This document shows, in pieces, positions 55,603-64,000 of a DNA stretch of 64,000 nt; the stretch's first letter is position 1, and each line of letters begins with the position of its first letter. The position numbers and the translations under genes are program-made. The notes below the pieces were generated by a model. It saw only the letters and a program-made list of their open reading frames with translations, did no database searches and had not been told where the DNA came from. Source of the DNA: Shewanella frigidimarina (GTDB lineage: Bacteria; Pseudomonadota; Gammaproteobacteria; Enterobacterales; Shewanellaceae). Location of the stretch: positions 922,636-986,635 of the forward strand of contig NZ_RKKE01000003.1 in NCBI RefSeq assembly GCF_003797125.1, given 5' to 3'.

Positions 55603-56025
55603 CTACTCGCCATCGTATTGATTTCGCTCACTGGGAATATCCGTTGAGTATTCAACAAACTCAACTTCAAATCCGCTTGGGTCAATAAAGTAACGGCTTT
55701 TATAAAAAGGATCATGTCCGCCCATAATCGCCACCTCAAAACCCACTTGTGACAATCTAGCAACTAATGCATCAATATTGTCCACAACGTAAGCGAAATG
55801 TGCCAAACCCAATGCATTACTTTTAAGATCGCGCACCTCGCCACTACCTGAATCATTTAACGATAAATAATGATAATCATCACCAAAGTGAAGCCATTTC
55901 CGCGGCGTACCATGCCAAACAGACTCGCCACCACCACGCACTCGCCAGTGTGGAAAGGCCGCTTTATAAAATACTAATGATTCATCTAAGTCATTAACTA
56001 CTAAATTTAAATGTTCTAATCGCAT
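55603..56025 (-). CDS. VOC-family (glyoxalase-like) protein
   Basis: A 140-aa VOC protein. It has both halves of the fold: MRLEHLNLVVNDLDESLVFYKAAFPHW, then GLAHFAYVVDNIDALVARLSQVGF and DPSGFEVEFVEYS. His7, His in LAHFAY and Glu in FEVEF could be metal ligands. The substrate is unknown. Its start (ATG 56025; 56028 is also possible) faces soxR and a soxbox, so it is probably induced by redox-cycling compounds, and could act on quinone-like or aldehyde compounds. Confidence 0.86.
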   Translation of the reverse strand: MRLEHLNLVVNDLDESLVFYKAAFPHWRVRGGGESVWHGTPRKWLHFGDDYHYLSLNDSGSGEVRDLKSNALGLAHFAYVVDNIDALVARLSQVGFEVAIMGGHDPFYKSRYFIDPSGFEVEFVEYSTDIPSERNQYDGE

Positions 56026-56062
56026 CACTTATCTCCTTATGGTTAATGCAACACAGCTTAAT

Positions 56063-56082
56063 ACCTCAAGCTAACTTGAGGT
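56063..56082 (-). promoter_or_regulatory. Soxbox (SoxR operator) facing the glyoxalase-like gene
   Basis: ACCTCAAGCTAACTTGAGGT is a palindrome nearly identical to the E. coli soxbox. On the minus strand TTTACC and TAAGCT lie 19 bp apart around it, the overlong spacer typical of SoxR-activated promoters, and read toward 55603-56025. It lies 45 bp before the soxR start, so it may also control soxR. Confidence 0.88.
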
Positions 56083-56126
56083 AAAGCATTATTTTTGCCA
56101 AAATGATAAAAAAAATCGGAGGTTGA

Positions 56127-56567
56127 ATGTCAATAGATGCAGAACTGAGTGTTGGCCAAGTCGCCAAACGTTGTGGAATAAACATCTCTGCGATTCACTT
56201 TTATGAGCAAAAAGGTCTCATCAGCGGTTGGCGCAATAATGGTAATCAACGTCGTTATACACGAGACGTTATCAGGCGAATATCGCTCATCAAAGCTGCG
56301 CAACAATTAGGGATATCGTTGGATGATATCAAGCATGCTTTTGCTGCTTTACCCAATGAACGAACAGCGACTAAAGAAGACTGGGCAGAATTATCAAATG
56401 TTTGGAATAAATCACTTACGCTGCGGATAGCCCAGATGCAAAAATTGAAAGATTCGCTCGAAGGTTGCATCGGTTGTGGTTGTTTATCGATGAAAAACTG
56501 TCCACTGTATAATCCAAACGATATTCTTGTAGAACAAGGCCCTGGTCCAGTGCTTTTGAATAAATGA
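56127..56567 (+). CDS. soxR: Redox-sensitive activator SoxR
   Basis: A 146-aa MerR-family regulator. The DNA-binding domain is LSVGQVAKRCGINISAIHFYEQKGLISG, followed by a dimerising helix. The [2Fe-2S] cluster ligands are Cys114, Cys117, Cys119 and Cys125 (CIGCGCLSMKNCPLYNP), with the same spacing as E. coli SoxR. It senses redox-cycling drugs or superoxide. No soxS is nearby; the soxbox and divergent glyoxalase-like gene suggest direct control. Confidence 0.96.
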   Translation: MSIDAELSVGQVAKRCGINISAIHFYEQKGLISGWRNNGNQRRYTRDVIRRISLIKAAQQLGISLDDIKHAFAALPNERTATKEDWAELSNVWNKSLTLRIAQMQKLKDSLEGCIGCGCLSMKNCPLYNPNDILVEQGPGPVLLNK

Positions 56568-56580
56568 TAAATACAAAAAA

Positions 56581-56604
56581 GCCTAGTTTAATAACAAACT
56601 AGGC
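56581..56604 (-). terminator. Terminator for the small heat-shock gene (minus) and possibly soxR
   Basis: GCCTAGTTT/AAACTAGGC with a 6-nt loop; the A-run before it makes a T-run on the minus strand. Confidence 0.8.
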
Positions 56605-56711
56605 CTAAGCAATTAGCTAAATTAGGGGGGAGATAAACGATTAGGTAGAGAATATGGCTTAAATGCTGTTAACACCTAAGCCACTAATCGTATTAGACTC
56701 ACAATAAAGGC

Positions 56712-57158
56712 TTAACAAAGCGTTTTGGTAGTCACAATATCTATTTTACGAGGTTTCATAGCTTCTGGAATTTCACGTACTAAATCAATATTTAATAAGC
56801 CGTGTTCTAATTCCGCACCGACGACCCGCACATAATCCGCTAATTGAAAACTACGTTCAAAACCACGCTCAGCAATCCCTTGATGCAAATATTTGCGTTC
56901 ATCACTGTTAGCAGTCTTATTACCTTTTACTAATAGCTTTTCACCTTCACTCATAATATCGAGTTCTGGCATAGAAAAACCCGCTACCGCCATGGTGATC
57001 CGATAACGATTTTCGCCTAAAAGCTCAATATTATATGGAGGATAACCACTGTTGCTATTGTTAGCTGCTGCATGTTCAGCAAGTTGTGCTAAACGATCAA
57101 AACCAATTGCACTACGGTAAAGAGGTGTTAAATCTGGAGAAATATTAAAATTACGCAT
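56712..57158 (-). CDS. ibpA: Small heat-shock protein, IbpA-like
   Basis: A 148-aa Hsp20 chaperone that binds unfolding proteins. The start at ATG 57158 gives [10 protein letters not shown] and [11 protein letters not shown], nearly the same as IbpA; AAGGG lies 7 nt upstream. The alpha-crystallin domain runs from [23 protein letters not shown] to [21 protein letters not shown] and [20 protein letters not shown]. It has only one hsp20 copy here (E. coli has ibpA and ibpB). A longer in-frame frame to 57281 is leader sequence and not coding. Confidence 0.95.
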   Translation of the reverse strand: MRNFNISPDLTPLYRSAIGFDRLAQLAEHAAANNSNSGYPPYNIELLGENRYRITMAVAGFSMPELDIMSEGEKLLVKGNKTANSDERKYLHQGIAERGFERSFQLADYVRVVGAELEHGLLNIDLVREIPEAMKPRKIDIVTTKTLC

Positions 57159-57300
57159 GTTCATACCCTTGTCTAAAGCAATATGTAAAAAATAACCACT
57201 GTATGTTTGTGGTGTTTGGTTTTCACAGCCCTTACGGCACTGTGGTAGACAGTTAACTGAAACCTCAATCGAGCATTTCATTATTCATTCCTGCTACAGA
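57159..57300 (-). promoter_or_regulatory. Long 5' leader of the ibpA-like gene; possible RNA thermometer
   Basis: About 140 nt lie between the predicted transcript start and the ATG. E. coli ibpA has a ROSE-type thermometer in its leader. TTGCTT precedes the AAGGG ribosome site here and could pair with it, but I cannot fold the RNA, and the pairing is not clear by eye. Confidence 0.3.
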
Positions 57301-57305
57301 ATTAG

Positions 57306-57333
57306 ATATATGGACCACCGGCGCTATATCAAG
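57306..57333 (-). promoter_or_regulatory. Sigma-32-like heat-shock promoter
   Basis: On the minus strand CTTGATA (-35) and CCATATAT (-10) lie 13 nt apart, close to the heat-shock consensus CTTGAAA and CCCCATNT. Confidence 0.72.
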
Positions 57334-57530
57334 TGCAGTGGATATAAATGTTTGCTACTAATAATCGAAAATAAAAAATAGGCTTTATAATCAATAAGTA
57401 AAATAATAATTAATTTATACCATAATGAATAAGTTGGTGCTAATTTCACAATGATGACTTTTGTCACTAGTAATTCTGCTTGAAAACGTCACAATAATAG
57501 ACAATAAATAAAAACAATTAAGGACGCATT

Positions 57531-57761
57531 ATGAACCCACCAACATTGGCATTATTAATTCCTATTCTGGCCATTTTAGGCAGCTTTATTGTCACTATAA
57601 TGAAGCTCAAGCAACGGCAATCACATACGACGGCAGAACAAGCAACTAACAATAAAGCACTGCATGATGAAATTAACGCCCTGCGTCAACGAATTGAAGT
57701 ACTTGAACGTGTTGTTACCGACGATGCTTATGATCTAAAGCAAAAAATAAATAACGCATAA
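57531..57761 (+). CDS. Small membrane protein with coiled coil, PspB-like
   Basis: A 76-aa protein. Residues 5-23 form one membrane segment (TLALLIPILAILGSFIVTI), then a basic and polar region and a coiled coil (LHDEINALRQRIEVLERVVTDD). Topology and the LRQRIEVLERV segment recall PspB, but there is no pspA or pspC nearby and the N-terminus differs. It may be a PspB-type envelope stress protein or an unrelated small membrane protein. Terminator follows. Confidence 0.7.
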   Translation: MNPPTLALLIPILAILGSFIVTIMKLKQRQSHTTAEQATNNKALHDEINALRQRIEVLERVVTDDAYDLKQKINNA

Positions 57762-57778
57762 TCAAGTGCTCTACATAA

Positions 57779-57804
57779 CAAAGCCACCGTAATTGGTGGC
57801 TTTG
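57779..57804. terminator. Terminator between the PspB-like and YhhJ genes
   Basis: CAAAGCCACC/GGTGGCTTTG with a 6-nt loop; usable by both converging genes. Confidence 0.8.
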
Positions 57805-57850
57805 TGGTTTAAAGGCATTAAACCCACAATATGGAAAGTAAGAATATAAA

Positions 57851-58975
57851 CTACTTACTAACGGCAATTGACCGACGGAAAAGCGCAAGGCTGAAAGCAA
57901 AAAAGATAGCCCCTAGACCAATGATATTGAGTAATTCTGGCCACACTATGCTGATATCAGCACCCCGAAAAACAACGGCCTGAGAAAAAGCCATAAAGTG
58001 CCGCGAAGGGAAAAGCCATGTAAATGGTTGAATAATAGCTGGCTGGCTCTCAATCGGAGTGATCCCACCAGAGAGTAACATCATGGGTATTATCACTATC
58101 ATCAACAGTAGTGCAAATTGTGCCATCGTACGGGCAATTGTACCGAGAAAAATACCGATGGCTGCTGCTGCAAATAAATAAATGGTCGTCCCGCCAAGTA
58201 GTAACCATCGAGATCCTGCAATGGGTACATCTAACAAGGTCTCAACCATAAAGAACAATGATAACGAGAAAGCTACTAAAACAATTAATCCGTTAGCCCA
58301 TACCTTCGACATGATAATTTGAAACGAAGTCAGTGGCATAACAAGCAAGTGCTCAATGGTACCATGTTCACGCTCACGCAATAACGCAGCGCCAGTCAGT
58401 ATAATGGCCAACAAGGTTACGTTATCGAGCAGTGCACCAATCGAACTAAACCAGGTCATTGTGCCATTTGGGTTAAAGGCTCGGCGTTGAACTAAAGCCA
58501 CTGGATAGGTTGTTGTTTCGTTTGAACGATTAACAAAAAAATTCACCTCGTTAGTTATGATATTTTGAATATAGTGGTTACCTAGACTCGCTTGAGTCAC
58601 TGCGGTAGCATCAACATCTATCTGTACACTCGGCAAGCGCCCATCACGAACATCTGCTTCAAACTTTGGTGGAATGGAGACCACAAACATGAAACGATCT
58701 TGATCCATAACTTGGTCAATCTCAGTAGCAGAGATTTGCTCTGCAAGGTTAAAATAAGGCGGGTAAAAAGCATTGGCAATGCTACGAGAAAGCGTAGAGT
58801 GGTCTTCATCGACAATGGCAATCGAAGCGTTATTAACCGACTCGCTGATGGCTGTTGACCGTGAATAAATCTGGGCGCTGAATAGGAAAATAATTAGCAT
58901 TACCATAACAACGTCACCAAGAACGCTGCGTAACTCTTTAGTACCGAGCCAAAAAATGTTACTCCAGGTTTTCAT
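57851..58975 (-). CDS. yhhJ: ABC-2 transporter permease, YhhJ-like
   Basis: A 374-aa membrane protein of the ABC-2 type. One N-terminal membrane segment (VVMVMLIIFLFSAQIYS), a large periplasmic domain and five C-terminal segments (LLAIILTGAALLR, ANGLIVLVAFSLSLFFMV, TTIYLFAAAAIGIFLG, FALLLMIVIIPMMLLSG, LGAIFFAFSLAL). ATG 58975 (MKTW) is chosen; TTG 58978 touches the end of rbbA. It forms the second permease of the exporter with RbbA and the YhiI adaptor and sits last in the operon. Confidence 0.9.
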   Translation of the reverse strand: MKTWSNIFWLGTKELRSVLGDVVMVMLIIFLFSAQIYSRSTAISESVNNASIAIVDEDHSTLSRSIANAFYPPYFNLAEQISATEIDQVMDQDRFMFVVSIPPKFEADVRDGRLPSVQIDVDATAVTQASLGNHYIQNIITNEVNFFVNRSNETTTYPVALVQRRAFNPNGTMTWFSSIGALLDNVTLLAIILTGAALLREREHGTIEHLLVMPLTSFQIIMSKVWANGLIVLVAFSLSLFFMVETLLDVPIAGSRWLLLGGTTIYLFAAAAIGIFLGTIARTMAQFALLLMIVIIPMMLLSGGITPIESQPAIIQPFTWLFPSRHFMAFSQAVVFRGADISIVWPELLNIIGLGAIFFAFSLALFRRSIAVSK

Positions 58976-58978
58976 CAA

Positions 58979-61735
58979 TTATGCCTCTTGTTTTGTCAAA
59001 CATACTGCAGCCAAAACGACAAAGAGCGGACCATAAATGGATAGCATCATTAAATCCCCTGATAGGGCAAAGAAATCCAATCCTTTGGTAAATGCAGCGA
59101 CACTCAAATGCATGTAATAGGTTGCGGGCCACGCCATACCGATAAGATATCCCCCACCTTCTAACGTTGATGTTGGCTGAACTAACCCGGAGAAAAGTGC
59201 TGTGGGTAATAAAGACACAATTGTAGTCGCAAAAACAGCGGTAACCTGTGTCTTAGTTAACGCGGAAACAATTAACCCAATACCCGTTGAAGCGCAAACG
59301 TAAAAGAAAGCTCCCACAGTTAAGCCCAGCAGGCTACCTTTTAGCGGTACTTGTAGCAAAAATACTACTAAGAATGTCAGAATAAAAAAGTTAGCCATGC
59401 CAATGCCAATATAAGGCAGCTGTTTGCCTATCAGAAATTCAAGTTTGTTTGTTGGCGTGACGTAAAAGTTGGTGATAGTGCCAACCTCCTTCTCACGCGA
59501 GATACTCACCGCCATCAAGATTGCGGGGAAAAAGAGCAACAGCAAGGCAGGCGTTTTCGGCCCAATCGAAAATATGCTCTCAAATGATGGGTTATAACGA
59601 TATCGAGATTGTAGATCTACTTTATATAGAGCTCTTGCGTCGATACCTGCATTTGTTGCTAACTCGGTAAGATAGCGTATATGGCCACCAGTGACATATC
59701 CTTCTATAGTGCTTGCTCTGGTGGTATTAGCACCATCAATCCAAGCAGAAATACTAGGTGTTTGGCCCGTTTTTAAATCACGGCCAAAGCCCGGAGGGAT
59801 CTCTATCGCTAAGGTTATATCGTTAGACTTAAGACGCCATTCAAGTTCATCTTTACTTTGCAGTTCTGGTCTCTCAATAAAATAGTGTGACCCTTGAAAG
59901 TTACTTAAATATTGGCGGCTCTCTGGAGTACGATCCAGATCCAGCGCGGCAAAAGTGAGATCCTCTATATCTAGCGATATACCGTAAGCAATAACAATTA
60001 ATAAGATCACACTGCCAAAAAAGGCAAATGCCAAACGTATCCTGTCACGCATTACCGCCATCATTTCGAGATAGCTGTATGCCAATAACCTATTCAAGCT
60101 AAAATAGTGGCGTTTTAATGTGGTTGAAGGTGAACTTATTAACGTTGATGAATCATCTGGCTGCACAGAAGCCAAATCGGTTGATTCTTCGGCAGTCGTT
60201 CCAATGGCATCTTTCAGGTAATTGATAAATGCTTCCTCGAGCGAGGCTGCACCTTTGGCTTCTACTAGATGTTGCGGTTCATCATAAACAAGTACTTCAC
60301 CAGCGTGCATAAGCGAAATGCGATCGCAACGTAAAGCCTCATTCATAAAATGGGTAGAAATAAATATGGTCACTTTATCTCGACGTGACAATTCAACAAG
60401 CAGCTCCCAAAATTCGTCACGAGCGACAGGATCAACTCCTGAAGTAGGCTCGTCAAGAATGAGCATTTCGGGCTCATGGATCACCGCAACCGCGAGCGAA
60501 AGCCGCTGACGGATGCCAAGTGGCAGCGATGAAGCTAGATCATCTATTTGTTTGCGCAGACCAAAACGGTCAACCAGCGTATTTATCCGCTCTGTTGTTT
60601 TTGACGGTGACAGATGAAATAAGCGAGCATGCAAGGTTAAATTCTGCATCACCGTTAGTTCGCCATACAGCGAAAAAGCTTGTGACATAAATCCGACACG
60701 CTTGCGCATTTCTAGATTGTTCGCATCAACTAACTTTCCGAATAAAAAAGCCTCACCTTCAGAAGCGGGCAGCAAACCCGTCAGCATTTTCATTGTGGTG
60801 GTCTTGCCACAACCGTTAGAACCGAGAAAACCAAAAATCTCGCCAGCTTGAATTTCAAAGCTAACGTTGTTCACAGCGGTAAAATCACCGAAGCGTCGAG
60901 TCAACCCTTTCGCTATGATAGCAGGTGTGCCAGCAGTCTTTTCAAATGGAGGGATAACAAGCTCTTTACCACTTCCCCGCTTCCCTTCCGGTAGTAAGCG
61001 CACAAACGTCTTTTCTAAATTACTGGTGTTGGTTTTGGCTTTTAGCTCTGCTGGAGTACCTGTATCCAAAACATGTCCAGCATCTATTGCAACCAGCCAG
61101 TCAAAGTCTTCTGCTTCGTCCATGTACGCAGTGGACACAATCACACTCATACTGGGTCTTTCGCTGCGAATAGCGTTGATTAGTTGCCAAAATTGTCGCC
61201 TTGACAATGGGTCGACACCAGTCGTCGGCTCATCCAATATCAACAAATCAGGATCATGTATAAGCGAACAGCAGAGCCCTAGTTTTTGTTTCATGCCACC
61301 AGATAACTTGCCCGCTGGCCTTGATAGAAAAGAGTGAAGCCCTGTTGCTTTAGTCAAACGATCGATTCGAGCTTTACGCTCAGAGGCCCCCTGACCAAAT
61401 AACTTTCCAAAGAAGTCCAGGTTTTCGGCAACACTAAGCTCGCTATAAAGGTTTTTACCCAGACCTTGGGGCATGTAGGCAATCCGAGGGCCAACTTCGG
61501 AGCGGTGGCGGGCCGAAGCCATGTCACCACCAAGCACCTCAAGACTGCCATGCTGTAACTTGCGAACACCCGAAATAAGGGCCAATAGCGTCGACTTACC
61601 AACACCATCAGGACCGAGTAAGCCAACCATCATCCCAGATGGAATGGTCAGTGACACATCTTCGATAGCATTCACTTTCTTATAGGTATGCGTAACACCC
61701 TTAATGCAGACGATAGGATAATCTTGTTGGTCCAT
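58979..61735 (-). CDS. rbbA: ATPase-permease fusion RbbA-like
   Basis: A 918-aa protein with two ABC ATPase domains and a C-terminal ABC-2 membrane domain. NBD1: Walker A GPDGVGKST, signature LSGGMKQKLGL, Walker B LLILDEPTTGVDP. NBD2: GSNGCGKTT, a degenerate signature LPLGIRQRLSL, Walker B LILDEPTSGVDP. The membrane domain spans about 545-918. E. coli RbbA is described as ribosome-associated ATPase, but gene order and domains favour a transporter. The start is ATG 61735. It lies between yhiI and yhhJ in one operon with spacings of 15 bp and about 3 bp. Confidence 0.92.
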   Translation of the reverse strand: MDQQDYPIVCIKGVTHTYKKVNAIEDVSLTIPSGMMVGLLGPDGVGKSTLLALISGVRKLQHGSLEVLGGDMASARHRSEVGPRIAYMPQGLGKNLYSELSVAENLDFFGKLFGQGASERKARIDRLTKATGLHSFLSRPAGKLSGGMKQKLGLCCSLIHDPDLLILDEPTTGVDPLSRRQFWQLINAIRSERPSMSVIVSTAYMDEAEDFDWLVAIDAGHVLDTGTPAELKAKTNTSNLEKTFVRLLPEGKRGSGKELVIPPFEKTAGTPAIIAKGLTRRFGDFTAVNNVSFEIQAGEIFGFLGSNGCGKTTTMKMLTGLLPASEGEAFLFGKLVDANNLEMRKRVGFMSQAFSLYGELTVMQNLTLHARLFHLSPSKTTERINTLVDRFGLRKQIDDLASSLPLGIRQRLSLAVAVIHEPEMLILDEPTSGVDPVARDEFWELLVELSRRDKVTIFISTHFMNEALRCDRISLMHAGEVLVYDEPQHLVEAKGAASLEEAFINYLKDAIGTTAEESTDLASVQPDDSSTLISSPSTTLKRHYFSLNRLLAYSYLEMMAVMRDRIRLAFAFFGSVILLIVIAYGISLDIEDLTFAALDLDRTPESRQYLSNFQGSHYFIERPELQSKDELEWRLKSNDITLAIEIPPGFGRDLKTGQTPSISAWIDGANTTRASTIEGYVTGGHIRYLTELATNAGIDARALYKVDLQSRYRYNPSFESIFSIGPKTPALLLLFFPAILMAVSISREKEVGTITNFYVTPTNKLEFLIGKQLPYIGIGMANFFILTFLVVFLLQVPLKGSLLGLTVGAFFYVCASTGIGLIVSALTKTQVTAVFATTIVSLLPTALFSGLVQPTSTLEGGGYLIGMAWPATYYMHLSVAAFTKGLDFFALSGDLMMLSIYGPLFVVLAAVCLTKQEA

Positions 61736-61750
61736 GGTACTGCACCCACA

Positions 61751-62776
61751 TTAGTTATTATTGACTGAGACGGGTTCGGCTTGCGGTGGTAATTTCTGAA
61801 GAAAGTCCGGCCACGGAGCAGGTTTTTCTCCAGATTTTGTTGTCAGTCGAATGTAAGCAACCCCGCGAACCCCTGTCTTTACATCATCAATATGTCTCTG
61901 GACTAAATTTTGCGGTATTCGTACTTTGGCACGAAACATAAGTTTTTCGCGTTCACTGAGTGTTTCAACTTGCTTTGGTGTGAATTGGGATTCCGGTGAC
62001 ACAAAACTGACAGACGCAGGAATAGCGAAATCTAAGATATCCAGCTTAATTCGAGCCTCTGCACCGATAGCAATACTATTAGCCTGAGCTGACGGAAGAA
62101 AGACCTCCATATAGACATCGGCGAGGTTCACAACGGTTAGTACTTTACCGCCACTTCCTAGCACTTCACCGGGTTCGGCAAGTCGATAAATAACTCTGCC
62201 AATAACCGGTGATTTGAGAACACAATCGTCGATTTGAGTCTGGATCTCTGTAGTGCTAGCCTTCACAGCATCGACCATACGTTCTCGGTATACTAGTCCA
62301 GCTTTTGCAGCCTCAAGGGCGGCTTTGGCAACGGCTACCTGACTTACTCGTGTATCGTAGGTTTCCTTACTGATGTGATTATTTTTTACCAACTCGCGTG
62401 CCCGATGCAACTCTTGTTCAGCCAGTAATTGTTCCGCCTTTGCCTGCTCTATGGCTGCCAAAGCGGATGCGACTTGGCTTTCTGCACTGGCAACGTTTGC
62501 TTCTGCACCGATTAACTGAGCTCGCAGTTGATCTGTATTGATTTTTGCGACAACCTGTTCTGCCTGAACAAGATCGCCCTCCTGCGCCATGATTGTATCG
62601 ACGCGACCTGCAATTTTTGTTGATATATCAACCTGTACAGCTTCAATCCTTCCGTTACCGGAGGCGAAACCAGCACCCAATGGTTGTGCTTGAAAATACT
62701 GCCATACAGCCCAAGACCCAGCGATGACAATTATTAAAACGCCTCCATATATTGCTTTCTTAATAGTGTTATTCAT
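61751..62776 (-). CDS. yhiI: HlyD-type membrane fusion protein, YhiI-like
   Basis: A 341-aa periplasmic adaptor with an N-terminal anchor (AIYGGVLIIVIAGSWAVWQYF). A lipoyl-like half (RIEAVQVDISTKIAGRVDTIMAQEGDLV), a long coiled-coil hairpin (residues about 85-195, rich in Ala, Glu, Gln), and a beta-barrel (VGSGGKVLTVV-like to YMEVFLPSAQA) follow. It links the RbbA/YhhJ inner membrane pump to an outer membrane channel, which is not encoded in this operon. The promoter should lie in the 650-bp region to the right. Confidence 0.9.
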   Translation of the reverse strand: MNNTIKKAIYGGVLIIVIAGSWAVWQYFQAQPLGAGFASGNGRIEAVQVDISTKIAGRVDTIMAQEGDLVQAEQVVAKINTDQLRAQLIGAEANVASAESQVASALAAIEQAKAEQLLAEQELHRARELVKNNHISKETYDTRVSQVAVAKAALEAAKAGLVYRERMVDAVKASTTEIQTQIDDCVLKSPVIGRVIYRLAEPGEVLGSGGKVLTVVNLADVYMEVFLPSAQANSIAIGAEARIKLDILDFAIPASVSFVSPESQFTPKQVETLSEREKLMFRAKVRIPQNLVQRHIDDVKTGVRGVAYIRLTTKSGEKPAPWPDFLQKLPPQAEPVSVNNN

Positions 62777-63435
62777 TGTCTAAAAATCCTTCTTTATTTA
62801 ACAATAAGTATCGTTTCAAAACTGGAGATTGGCATTGCATGATGCTTAAACCAAAGGCCTTTAACTATTTCAAACTGATGTACGATCAACTATGGTTATT
62901 ACATGCCTATTTAATGTTTTCATTGGAACTGTTAAGCATTAAATAATCGGCTAGGCAGCCTAGATATGCATAAGCGTGTCATATATAAAATGAGCAGATA
63001 TAACAGCCTTGCAAAATTGATCTAGCATCGCATAAACGGAAAATTCATATGGGCGATGGTGGCAAAATGTTCTATTGTCACCGTTAAATTCGGATATCAT
63101 TTGTTGATATGTTTATTCTTCTCGCATAATCCCTAAGTCGTTATTGAATGGCTCAATGGTTCACTCTGAACAACGCCTAATTCAACCAAAATAATAAATA
63201 AGATCGAGAACTTAAATTTATTTTGTAACAACAAACTGAAGTAAACTTTGATCTATGCCTCATTATTGGCTAATAAGTCGGTGATATTGAACAAATATTA
63301 AACCCATCAAATCGTACCGTTATCTTCAACTTAATTAATCAATTTTGCTCATTAATATGTCAAATACCAATAATTGAAAACTTAGCTATATCTTCACATT
63401 GTCAATTTTATAAACATTGCCTAAGTTATGGACAC
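62777..63435 (+). other. AT-rich intergenic stretch; no gene seen
   Basis: About 660 bp between the yhiI promoter side and the rrn terminator repeats. AT-rich with no clear gene or hairpin. It likely contains the yhiI-rbbA-yhhJ promoter. Confidence 0.45.
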
Positions 63436-63938
63436 AAAAAGCCCGCTATATCATAGCGAGCTGTTTCGGGACTCTTTTAAGTCAATTAGGCACCTGAAAA
63501 TGACCTACTTCGCATGGGCATATCGTCCACACAAGCATTATGCTCATATTAACCAAACCGTAATTTCAACAAATGACAGACGTAAAAAAGCCCGCTACAT
63601 AATAGCGGGCTGTTTCACGACTCTTGCAAGTCAATTAGGCGCCTGGAAATGACCTATTTAGCATGGGCATATCGTCCACACAAGCATTATGCTCATATTA
63701 ACCAAACCGTAATTTCAACAAATTACAGACGTAAAAAAGCCCACTACATAATAGCGGGCTGTTTCACGACTCTTTCAAGTCAATTAGGCGCCTGGAAATG
63801 ACCTACTCTCGCATGGGTATATCGTCCACACAAGCATTATGCTCATATTAACCAAACCGTAATTCAACAAATAACAGACGTAAAAAAGCCCGCTACATAA
63901 TAGCGGGCTGTTTCACGACTCTTTCAAGTCAATTAGGC
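63436..63938 (-). repeat. 149-bp tandem repeats carrying rrn terminators and 5S 3' stubs
   Basis: Hairpins starting at 63441, 63590, 63739 and 63888 are exactly 149 bp apart. Each is a GC-rich stem such as GCCCGCTA/TAGCGGGC with an A-run on the plus strand, that is a terminator on the minus strand. In the units at 63441, 63590 and 63739 a stub of the 5S rRNA 3' end follows (CCTGGAAATGACC with CGCATGG), then a shared spacer (CACACAAGCATTATGCTC). The unit at 63888 leads into the real 5S end. The oldest unit (63441) is the most diverged (CCTGAAAATG). Confidence 0.88.
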
Positions 63939-64000
63939 GCCTGGAAATGACCTACTCTCGCATGGGGAGACCCCACACTACCATCGGCGATACTGTGTTT
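63939..64000 (-). rRNA. rrf: 5S ribosomal RNA, 3' end (partial)
   Basis: On the minus strand the visible 62 nt form the 3' end of 5S rRNA: it includes ACTACCATCGGC and GTGTGGGGTCTCCCCATGCG on the appropriate strands and ends CCAGGC. The rest of the gene and presumably 23S and 16S lie beyond the right edge. A terminator follows directly at 63888. Confidence 0.9.

Noticed and set aside
63436..63938. CRISPR-like array
   Set aside because: Units are 149 bp, include terminators and 5S remnants, and spacers are not unique, so this is a tandem duplication.

Overview
The window looks like chromosomal DNA of a marine gammaproteobacterium, most likely a Shewanella. The inference rests on moderate GC, a PanP-type aspartate decarboxylase, adjacent norV and norW genes, an RbbA/YhhJ/YhiI exporter operon, small families such as DUF2986 and DUF1289, and the 3' end of a 5S rRNA gene. 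No marker gives a species. Most of the window is ordinary core genome; the accessory part lies between about 2.1 and 13.3 kb.

Left part (1-13.3 kb). After the tail of an unknown gene and panP comes a cassette array read on the minus strand. Five attC sites (2475-2580, 3032-3128, one split by an IS at 5494-5588 and 7246-7252, 7899-7995, 9044-9140) separate five cassettes. These carry a small protein of unknown function, an ATPase plus HNH nuclease pair resembling Septu-type defence, a membrane-anchored coiled protein, a NACHT/NB-ARC-like NTPase with a membrane segment and SH3 domain, and a PF06189-type 5'-nucleotidase. No integrase gene is visible, so this is a CALIN-like array (attC sites without an integrase). 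The defence ATPase has one in-frame TAG stop. An IS110/IS1111-type element sits inside one attC, as known for the IS1111-attC group, and has about 540 nt of mostly non-coding DNA behind its transposase where a bridge RNA could lie. Copies of a 200-300 bp dispersed repeat flank the array and a nearby fadD gene.

Middle part (13.4-46.7 kb). Housekeeping and envelope genes: nagD, an M28 peptidase, asnB, a TerC protein, a large DUF748 protein, MATE and MFS transporters, a potassium-type channel, an L,D-transpeptidase, clsA, an M23 peptidase and a double-domain PTPS-like protein. A nitric-oxide block is clear: norV-norW preceded by a -24/-12 sigma-54 promoter and three GTCA-N3-TGAC-like NorR sites, followed by a YeaR-like gene. 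norR itself is not in the window.

Right part (46.7-64 kb). A BaeSR-like two-component system diverges from two small Pro-rich protein genes. Then come a PAS/GGDEF/EAL protein, a MITE-like element, htpX, pepE, soxR with a soxbox facing a glyoxalase-like gene, an ibpA-type small heat-shock gene with a sigma-32-like promoter and long leader, and the yhiI-rbbA-yhhJ operon. The window ends in the 3' end of a minus-strand 5S rRNA gene followed by 149-bp tandem repeats. Each repeat carries an rrn-type terminator hairpin, and three carry a stub of the 5S 3' end.
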